From positions 133,908,011-133,972,010 of the forward strand of contig OX375872.1 of the NCBI GenBank assembly GCA_947359465.1: a DNA stretch of 64,000 nucleotides, in the 5' to 3' direction. A model generated the notes under the pieces. That model saw only the letters and a program-made list of their open reading frames with translations, was not told where the DNA came from and made no database searches. Positions 56,654 to 64,000 of this stretch are shown here, piece after piece. Made by a program: the position numbers and the translations under genes. The DNA is from Metellina segmentata. Its lineage: Eukaryota > Arthropoda > Arachnida > Araneae > Tetragnathidae. How positions within the stretch are numbered: the first letter of the stretch is position 1; each line of letters begins with the position of its first letter.

Positions 56654-59350
56654 TCAGATTGCATGCATATCAAACCATAAGGCTATAGATTGCTTAATGA
56701 AGCATAACATGTGTTTTTACAAAGCCAGTTTGTTCTTACATTTTCAGTTAGCAATAGCCTTCCAAGCTATGCCTGGGATTGTTGGAAGGCACCTACAGTT
56801 GTGCTCGCATAGTAATTTGGTGCCATGTGAATAATTTTTGTAAACGTTAGAACTCTACATGAAGACTTATCTGAGTATATGTGATAGTTGATAGTAGTGT
56901 GTTCAGACAGAAAATAAATATAAGATTACATTTTCTGTGATTATTCTATGAATGCCAATTTGTAATTTTATAGGTTTAAAAGTGTATTTGTATGGTACAT
57001 TTTTAAGGTGTAATAATAAACTGTAAATATAATTATACATAATAGAATTATTCCTTATATATAATTCCCTATATTGGATATAAGTGGAATTAAGACGATT
57101 CATTTATATGTTTTTAAGCTGTACCAACTAGCATAATGATTTATGCTGTTTTTTTAAAGTTATTTTGTAGCTTCGTATCAAGCAGCTTTTAAATGATTTG
57201 TTTACTATCTTTATTGTACAATTTTATTATAAACTAGTTTTTAAATGAAACTATGAAACATTTGTGAGTTGACAGTGACAAAAGTGTAACAACTGAGGCA
57301 ATAATTTTTCTTTTTTACTTGCTAATTCTTTAGAAATGTGTTTTTTATATTATATGTTGTCACCTTTATTCATTTTCCTTTTATCCCAACCTTTTCTGTT
57401 GATTAAAAGGGAATCTAAAAATCTTATTGTTGATGAAATTAACATTTTTTAATTATAGCTCTTTTAGATACTTAATTATATATAATTTTGTAATGTTTTC
57501 CAAAGAAAATGTCCTTTCTCAAAATAATTCAGTAGTTGGAAAAATCTTGGGCATATCTATTAAATGTAAAGTCTATTTTTAAAAAGTAATATATTGCTCT
57601 AAATAATAAAAGTACTGGAAGGTTACTTACAGATGAAGTACTAGCATTTTAGTAAATACTTGGTTATACTTGTGAAGTTAATGTACTTAATACCTGATAC
57701 TTCTACTATTTTGCACTACACTTTAATATAAATAGTTTTTCGAGTTAATTTGTCAGACCTTATTTCCTTAAATTGCTGTGATATATATTTAAACAAATAA
57801 CCATACCTTTTTATAACTTTAACATAACTAAACTTTTAAAGCTTTTCCGAGCTTTATAGCATTTTATATGTAACTGAAGATCATGTAATGGCAATATCAA
57901 CTAGTTGATAGTAACACATCTGGTTTTTTTTTATCTATTTGAAGAAAAAGTTCTAGATTTGATGTGCTTGGCTATGTACTGTTTTTCATCTTAGCTTTTA
58001 GCATACAATTCCAATAATAGATAATTTAACTTTTATTTTCGTAATGATACTTAAAAGCATCACAATTTTTTTTAAATGTTGTCTAAAACAAAACAAAATG
58101 TATTTGTTTTACATGGTTTAGGATTTTATAGTAAATAGTTTTTCATTATTCAGTTGCTGCTCATTTTAATAAGCCTTAAATTTCAGTAGCCACTGCCCTG
58201 ACAGAGCAGTTTTAATTGTCATTAGCATTTTCTTCAGTCCCATGGAGTTTGTAAAAGTGAGTGGGGTGAAATTCAAAGTGTTGTGTATACAAAGTTTTGA
58301 AAGAAATATAACTGGTTTTTTAAAACAGTTTCAAGATTTAAAGATTCATATATAAAACATTGATCAACCCATATTCATGCCTTCTAGTCAAAATCCCATA
58401 AAAATACTTAACAGTATCAATGGAAGATCATTAATTCTTTACAGAATTGCTCTATACAGAAAGAAGCTAAGCAACTGTTTAAAAAATTATATATTTAAAT
58501 AAAAATTACTGCATGAAATATAGATTCAAGAAAGTATATTTAAAGGTTAAAATGTTTTGTTTTATTTGTGATTAAAATTATGCTTTAAACAAGTTTTGAC
58601 AGTTGAATGGAGTAGATTTTTTTTAACCCTGTGCTTTGCTGCTCCGGTTCCTCTAAATATAAGCCACTAACATTTTCACTTGTTAGTATTACTAAATGGA
58701 ATTTATGTTATATATAAATCATAAATAATATGTGTCTTATTTACAATTTTTTTTTATTACTATGAATCTCATTCTAATCTTCCATTAACTTTAGCCAATT
58801 TGAGCTACTGTGTTGCATTTTCAGTTAGAATCTCTTAATACTCTTGATTTCTCTCTTAATTTTATTAAAAATTTATACATAGAGTTTATTGTAAATTGTT
58901 TTGTCTTTCAAATTAAATGTGATGTTTTATACATAGATTAGAATATAAATGTTCATGTATGTGATGGTTTTATAACTCAATGATTGCTCTTGGTTTTGAG
59001 AGTGCAATTTTCTACCATGTTTTCTTTTTTCTACTTTACAAAACTTTATTTGATGTTAAACTTTACATTATTTCATATTGATATGTGTTATTTGATATTA
59101 TATACCAGCTTAAACACTTGTCTTTCAGAAAATCTGCGTGCATATACTTGATTTATAAGACAATTTTCATGAGAAATTTATATTGATATTGTATATAGTG
59201 TAACTATTATTTTTTTAACATTCTTTATAGGCAGGTACTATTTCATCTTTGAAATTTATGATACACATTTATATAAAAATATTTGTAAATATTTTTCTTC
59301 AACTTGAAGAAAGGGTTAACAATAAAATATTTTTATTAACTGATATGGTG
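56654..59350 (+). other. LRR gene 3' UTR and downstream flank
   Basis: AT-rich sequence with several AATAAA words, the first at 56913-56918. No convincing coding frame on either strand. Confidence 0.5.
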
Positions 59351-59353
59351 ATT

Positions 59354-59382
59354 TACACACGCGCACGCACGCACACACACAC
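59354..59382. repeat. CA/CG microsatellite
   Basis: ACACACGCGCACGCACGCAC followed by ACACAC. Confidence 0.9.
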
Positions 59383-59717
59383 CTGGAGTTATAAAGCATT
59401 CAACAAATTTAAGCAACCATGTCACATGTCTGCTACTATACTCGGTCGCAGGCTTTCTTGGCAAAGAAGAAATACGCTGTGATCAAACGAAACAAATAGT
59501 TCTCAGCGCCTTGTCCGATATTTGAGTGTAATGAGGCACTGCAACTTAGAAACGTGATTAATTTGTTAACCCCACACATATATAACGATTTTTTGTCGTA
59601 ATTAGCGTGAAATGTTGAATATTTTGCCTTTTACGTGCGGCGTAGTAATTTTATTTAGAATCGCGCTCTCTTAGGCAATAAGAGCCAACCTGCATTTCCC
59701 GGGCGCTCTCGATTCTT

Positions 59718-59730
59718 GTTGCTTGGCGAC
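59718..59730 (+). promoter_or_regulatory. X-box-like site upstream of a candidate start codon
   Basis: GTTGCTTGGCGAC resembles a compact RFX X-box (two GTTGC-type half-sites in inverted orientation, one mismatch in the second). It lies 82 bp before the ATG at 59812, in a GC-richer stretch, the usual place for X-boxes of ciliary genes. Inference only. Confidence 0.3.
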
Positions 59731-59811
59731 ATTGGCAGATATTTACTTATCTTTCGATTTACTATTTATTGTTAGTATTTGAATATACATTTGAGTATTT
59801 TGTGATTCATA

Positions 59812-59964
59812 ATGGAATTAACTCCGGATTCTATTAGAAGTTACGTTTATGCATCACTCAAGAAAGGCAGTGCTCTGAAAAGCTCTGCAAAGACAATCGT
59901 TATGTTTCATAAATTGATAGAATGGTATCCCAATGATTCTCTTATATTAAAATATAAGTTTTAA
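59812..59964 (+). CDS. Candidate first coding exon of an unidentified gene
   Basis: ATG in a good context (ATAATGG) opens 50 codons beginning MELTPDSIRSYVYASLKKGS, with a helical, non-repetitive composition unlike the chance frames around it; a sharp rise in GC precedes it. The frame stops at 59962-59964, so the exon must end earlier; the GT in TATAA|GTTTTA would leave phase 2, which fits the candidate exon at 61363 (first base completes the codon). The donor is weak and I recognise no family, so this could also be a relic. Confidence 0.35.
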   Translation: MELTPDSIRSYVYASLKKGSALKSSAKTIVMFHKLIEWYPNDSLILKYKF

Positions 59965-60721
59965 ATAATTGAAGTACAAGCTTCTTTTAAATATCAGGCA
60001 AGTATTTACTGCGGTAAATTCTATTATATTTTATAGAATAGTAATACAACACGCTGGGACATACCTCATACATATTTTTCAATGACATAACCTCAAAATT
60101 TTTATTTGCTACCTGGGATACTTTTGGAAAATTTTTAGGAAGCAATTATTTAAACAAATACCATTACAAATTCAAAAAAATATCTTTAGATATTATTAAT
60201 TATATAAAAATGTCTTAAAACTACTATAGTTGTGCTTTTCTTATATATAAAGTGACAGGCAAGCTGTCAAAACATTTACGTGCTAAATTTAAGGCCAAAT
60301 TAGATTAATGCGCCAGATTGGAAGCTTTTATAAGTATGATGTCTACTCGAAGCCTCTGCCTGCAACCCAACAGGAGATCGGTTCACTCACTTTCTCCCAC
60401 AGCGAGCGCGTGACGTCAGTGCCAAGAAACATTGCAATCTAGTATAGTTAAACAAGAGTGCCTAAGTTAAACTAAATTTGGAATACCTTCCATTATTAAC
60501 ATAAAATCTATCACAAAATACACTACATAAAATTTAAGAATTACAAACTTTTGAAGAGGTTTTAAAAACTTAAATTAGCTACTAAAACATTAACTTAAGA
60601 TTTTTTATTTTTACTTCAAATAAAAATTAAGCTGTAAGACTAATAAAGTGCGATTTTAAATTAGAGTGAGTACTAAAATCATGTAAACAACGTCAGAATG
60701 GATAAAACTTGCGCGTTAGTA

Positions 60722-61225
60722 TCTATATATATAATTCTCTTACGTGGTTCGCAAAAAAGACGTTATTTGTTTTACGCGTTTTGGCAACACTGTACGATAG
60801 TTTGTTTACCACGAAGTCTCGCGCATCAATTGAATTTATAGCGTTATCGGATGAAATTTTATTGAAAAAAAAAATTTTAGATGAGCTGTTGTAGTTTATA
60901 ATAGAAATCAAAGAAAGCGGAGGATCTTTTCAGGGTCATTTAAAAAACGAGGCCAACAATTATAGTTCAACAAAGCAGCGCTTACATTTCGAGCCAAAAT
61001 TTTCTCAAGGTTTTCATTTGAATTCTGATTTTAGAGGTACTGTATATATCTATTCTGTAATACACCCAATTTAGATTTGAAAACAATTTTTTGGAAAATA
61101 TTTTTTAAACAATCCCTTTTGCTAGGACGCATGTCTTCTTTGAGGCGAGCGAAGCGAGCATATGCGCCAATGAGGATTGCGAAGCAATCCTCCAGGGGTT
61201 AGCGATCACGGGGCGGGCCCCCTAG
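60722..61225 (+). mobile_element. Short non-autonomous Helitron, complete (504 bp)
   Basis: Begins TCTATATATATAATTC preceded by A and ends GGGGCGGGCCCCCTAG followed by T, satisfying the Helitron rule (5' TC, 3' hairpin and CTRR, insertion between A and T, no duplication). A second perfect hairpin, GAGGATTGC-GAA-GCAATCCTC, is at 61172-61192. No helicase is encoded. Confidence 0.8.
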
Positions 61226-61362
61226 TAATATTTACTACTCCAGAAATTAGCTTATTTAAATCAACAAGAATTTTACGTAATTCCGCAGTCAGAGCGTCCT
61301 AAGCCTGCGAGACAGCTAAAACTCGAAACAAACGTTCCTTCTTTTTCTTAAATTTTGCATTT

Positions 61363-61580
61363 TAGTCCGATGGGAACGTCAGAACACAAAGAACAGTTGT
61401 CATTGGTGGTCAATTTGGAGGCCATTCCGAAAAATCAAGCATCTGATGTCACCGCATGGTTTTTTACTTTGCAAGGTTGGAGCTGTTACCTAGATGTAGT
61501 GTTGCCTCTACTGATGAAAAGTACAACTCATGACATATTTAAGTTCTTTAAAATACTTTTCAGTCAAAGAAATTGCAGTG
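61363..61580 (+). CDS. Candidate second coding exon of the same unidentified gene
   Basis: Acceptor GCATTTTAG|T, open frame containing MGTSEHKEQLSLVVNLEAIP and DVTAWFFTLQGWSCYLDVVL, and a possible donor GCAGTG|GTAACATC. The amino-acid mix looks like real protein. MITE copy C begins 8 bp after this donor and its target duplication is GTAACATC itself. No family recognised. Confidence 0.35.
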
Positions 61581-61588
61581 GTAACATC

Positions 61589-62922
61589 TAGAGTGCCTAT
61601 ATAATAAGAGTGGCGACATACGGGAAACACTTTCTGATTGGCTTAGAGACCTTTTCTACCGCCCGAAGCTGTCTTTTCCCAGCTCCCGTAGACTTAACAT
61701 GGGAACTTTTTGTGTGTTCGAGAAAAACGTGTGTATATTAAATTAAAAAGAAAATATAGCTTATTCGTGTTCTAGAATGTCTATTTATTATTATTTTAGT
61801 GTTTTGTCAGTGTAAATTTGAAGACTTTTTAAGTAAATAGCTTTTTTTGAACAACATGCTGTTTCCCGCTACTTTGGCGATGTAAACATCGTGCCAAAGG
61901 CAGTTGGCAAGTTTTAAACTTTTGATAATGTGTTTTTTTTTAGCTGTTTCCTTATTAAAGGTTTACAATAACCTATGCCGAATTGAATCATCAGAAAAAC
62001 AGAGAGTAAATTGTAGCAATGCTTTATATAAAAAGAATAAAAGAAATGTTTATATAAAAGTGTTATTTTTGATGCAAACTTTCATCTTTATTTTGCTGCT
62101 AGATCTCGGAACAAAACCACCACATAAACATTTATCTGTGAATTTGGATATAAATGCGTACAAATGATGTTAACTATTTTTTATCTTGAGATTATTCTTG
62201 TATGTTTAGGCCAATATTTGCTCATAATTTAGTTTCAATCTGTTAATACTATTTTTCATATGAAAATGTGGTAGATTTTTTAACAAATGTGTACTGATGG
62301 TGTTGATTATTTTTGAAATTACATGTCTTTTGACTTGTATAAATGGATGAAACTTAAAATTAAATTTAAGTGGGTTAAAATTTTATGTTATGTATTAAAA
62401 AGGTCAAATAAAAATGTTCAGTATCTTTTCTGGTTCGGTTAATGTAAGGAAAGGATTAATCACACTAAAAAAAAATTACATGTGTTGAACAGTTGGTTGA
62501 AAGAAAGTTTTATTTTAAGGAACTATCCATTAACAGTAGGACATTTCAAATCTAATTTTTATTTAATGTTATAAAATTAATGCGTAAACTTCTATCACAC
62601 AGCATGGAAAGAATTTAAAGAAAAAACTTGTGCCTGAGAGAGACAACACATCAGATCTTATTTTATTTAACACTGAAGTTATAAGCTTAACTTTATTCAT
62701 TTTCTTGTTAATATTCACGAAAACAAGTTCAATAAGTCGTGAGCATAAAAATTACGGGACATAAACACTATCGCCAAAAGAAAGAGAGAGGAGGAAATGT
62801 GGGAAACCGATGGAAGAAACATATTCGCCCAGCAACCGATTCTGGTAGAAAAATGACTGCCGCGCATGTGCATTGGGCCAAATTTGGTCCCTTGTCGCCA
62901 CTCTTATTATATAGGCACTCTA
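61589..62922 (-). mobile_element. hAT-type MITE family M1, copy C (1334 bp, long form)
   Basis: Ends identical to copies A and B; perfect duplication GTAACATC at 61581-61588 and 62923-62930. Relative to A it is inverted: 61589-61870 matches A's right half and about 62825-62922 its left end. The roughly 950 bp between is not present in A or B. It contains an 87-codon frame (61904-62167) with hydrophobic segments that I cannot identify. Confidence 0.9.
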
Positions 62923-62930
62923 GTAACATC

Positions 62931-63261
62931 TAGACAATCCTGATGGGCTGGTTTGTTTTGATCCAGTCATGTGGATTGTAGTCATCTGGGAAACTTCTTA
63001 TTTATTTTTGCTTTTCTAAAGCTATAATATATATTTGTTCTGAGCTAGATAAAGGACTTATTAAAGAAATTCCAAGAAACAGGCCAAAAATTACAACTTT
63101 ATTTTTAATGCTAGATGTTTTTAATTGAAGTGGTTATAGTTTTAGGCTTAGCAGCAACATTGATGATACTTCTTTAGGGGGTTCTTTTATGTAAAAAATT
63201 GCATTTTGAATCAGCAAAAATGAATAGGTTTAATAAGTATTCAATAATATATATGTATAAC
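62931..63261. other. AT-rich sequence, nothing recognised
   Basis: No open frame or repeat identified. Confidence 0.5.
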
Positions 63262-63560
63262 ATAGCTACCCCCAGTTACAAGTCATGCCCTACAGCCCTT
63301 AGATGTCGGGGTTTCCACACCATTGAAAAAAATATCATGGAATGTAATTTTAAAATTATGATACCGGAAAAAACAATTTGCTTGTTTCTTGTTTCAACAT
63401 TTTCGCAATTATGGACTACTGTAGAGGCAGAATTGCTGAATATTTCTTCAGGGATTTCCGACGACTTGTTGAGTCTATGGTACGTCGAGTTGCAACACTT
63501 TGCCGGGCAAAAGGAGGTCACGATATTAGGATGTATCCCATAACTTTTGGCACTTCAGTG
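63262..63560 (+). pseudogene. Transposase-like C-terminal fragment plus shared repeat
   Basis: 63262-63390 is the inverted partner of the repeat at 5630-5765. From 63410 a + strand frame reads IMDYCRGRIAEYFFRDFRRL and VRRVATLCRAKGGHD, which resembles the end of mariner-type/DUF4817-like transposases (R-x-x-x-C-x-x-x-x-G-G-H-x-E). Only a short tail is left. Confidence 0.4.
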
Positions 63561-63599
63561 TATATATACTCCAAGAAAACACCACTTTTTTAAAACGTG

Positions 63600-64000
63600 A
63601 TTGCTAAATTCTCTTTTGAAATTAAAAACATACCCACTTTACCCCACCACCTTATTTGGAAGCAAGCACTCCCCTCCGCACCACCCTAGCTAGGTATAAC
63701 GGATTAGCCATACGGCAAGAAAGGACCTCTATTAGAAAAATGATAGGCGTGGCGTCCTGACGCGGCAGAGCAAAGTTGGTCACTTAATCCCTTCGCCAGG
63801 TCAAGCCTGACTCGAAACTAGATGCCCGTCTTCCCGGTCCTCCACCGCCATCATCGGTTCGGCAGGGGTACATGAACGAGACCAGATGTGCAAGTAATTT
63901 TGGCATAGCTTTATTTTGAGACTCAGCTCAAGAGTTACGGGGTCCCAGGCAGTACTTTTGTTAGATACCAATAATCCGGTTTGGTAGGGCAACCAGCCTT
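63600..64000. other. GC-richer terminal stretch, unidentified
   Basis: Composition changes to mixed GC from about 63640 (for example GACGCGGCAGAGC, CCGGTCCTCCACCGCCATC). Possibly the edge of another mobile element continuing past the window; no motif recognised. Confidence 0.3.

Noticed and set aside
1..64000. CRISPR arrays, operons, bacterial promoters or ribosome binding sites
   Set aside because: The sequence is eukaryotic, and none of the repeats has regular spacers.

Overview
This is an AT-rich, intron-containing, repeat-laden animal genome segment, most likely from an arthropod. Evidence: host exons with GT-AG introns up to about 7.4 kb, a chaoptin-like leucine-rich-repeat (LRR) receptor, and many metazoan transposons (Tc1/mariner, hAT, Helitron, piggyBac, CR1, Jockey, BEL/Pao) plus a tRNA-derived SINE. 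The Tc1 type at 16.1 kb resembles elements I associate with spiders, so a chelicerate is my best guess, but that is from memory. Nothing here is prokaryotic.

Layout. (1) 1-~19.7 kb: the 3' part of a + strand NFRKB orthologue (INO80 complex subunit). Six exons (3299-3422, 3629-3702, 9552-9701, 10462-11411, 11647-11951, 19354-19367) join without a frame break into 538 codons plus stop. The introns hold five same-orientation copies of one dispersed repeat, a BEL/Pao remnant, a Tc1 element and a hAT remnant. (2) ~20.5-43.4 kb: a dense transposon graveyard with no recognised host gene. It holds a possible 11-kb hAT shell (21042-32242) enclosing a CR1 inserted in a Jockey fragment, a hAT-type MITE, a large inverted repeat, a Helitron end and decayed hAT transposase; then a Tc1 deletion derivative inside ~102-bp tandem repeats; a second MITE; a 1.73-kb hAT with perfect 8-bp target duplications; and a BEL/Pao element carrying two SINEs and a Tc1. 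(3) ~43.5-57 kb: a + strand chaoptin-like LRR transmembrane receptor, 1351 aa in three coding exons with a probable non-coding first exon. (4) 57-64 kb: 3' flank, the likely start of another + strand gene (ATG at 59812, with an RFX-like X-box 82 bp upstream), a complete short Helitron, a third long MITE copy, and transposase debris.

The host genes look unrelated: NFRKB is a chromatin factor and the LRR protein a cell-surface adhesion-type receptor. The most informative structures are the transposons with exact target-site duplications, which allow insertion order to be read: CR1 into Jockey; MITE into a hairpin-forming sequence; hAT into a junction between two fragments of an unnamed gene family; SINEs and Tc1 into BEL/Pao. 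I found no clearly new system. The best candidates for something undescribed are the hAT MITE family with shared ends and unrelated cores, the unnamed multicopy family at 36.2-39.3 kb, and the same-strand repeat family in the NFRKB introns.
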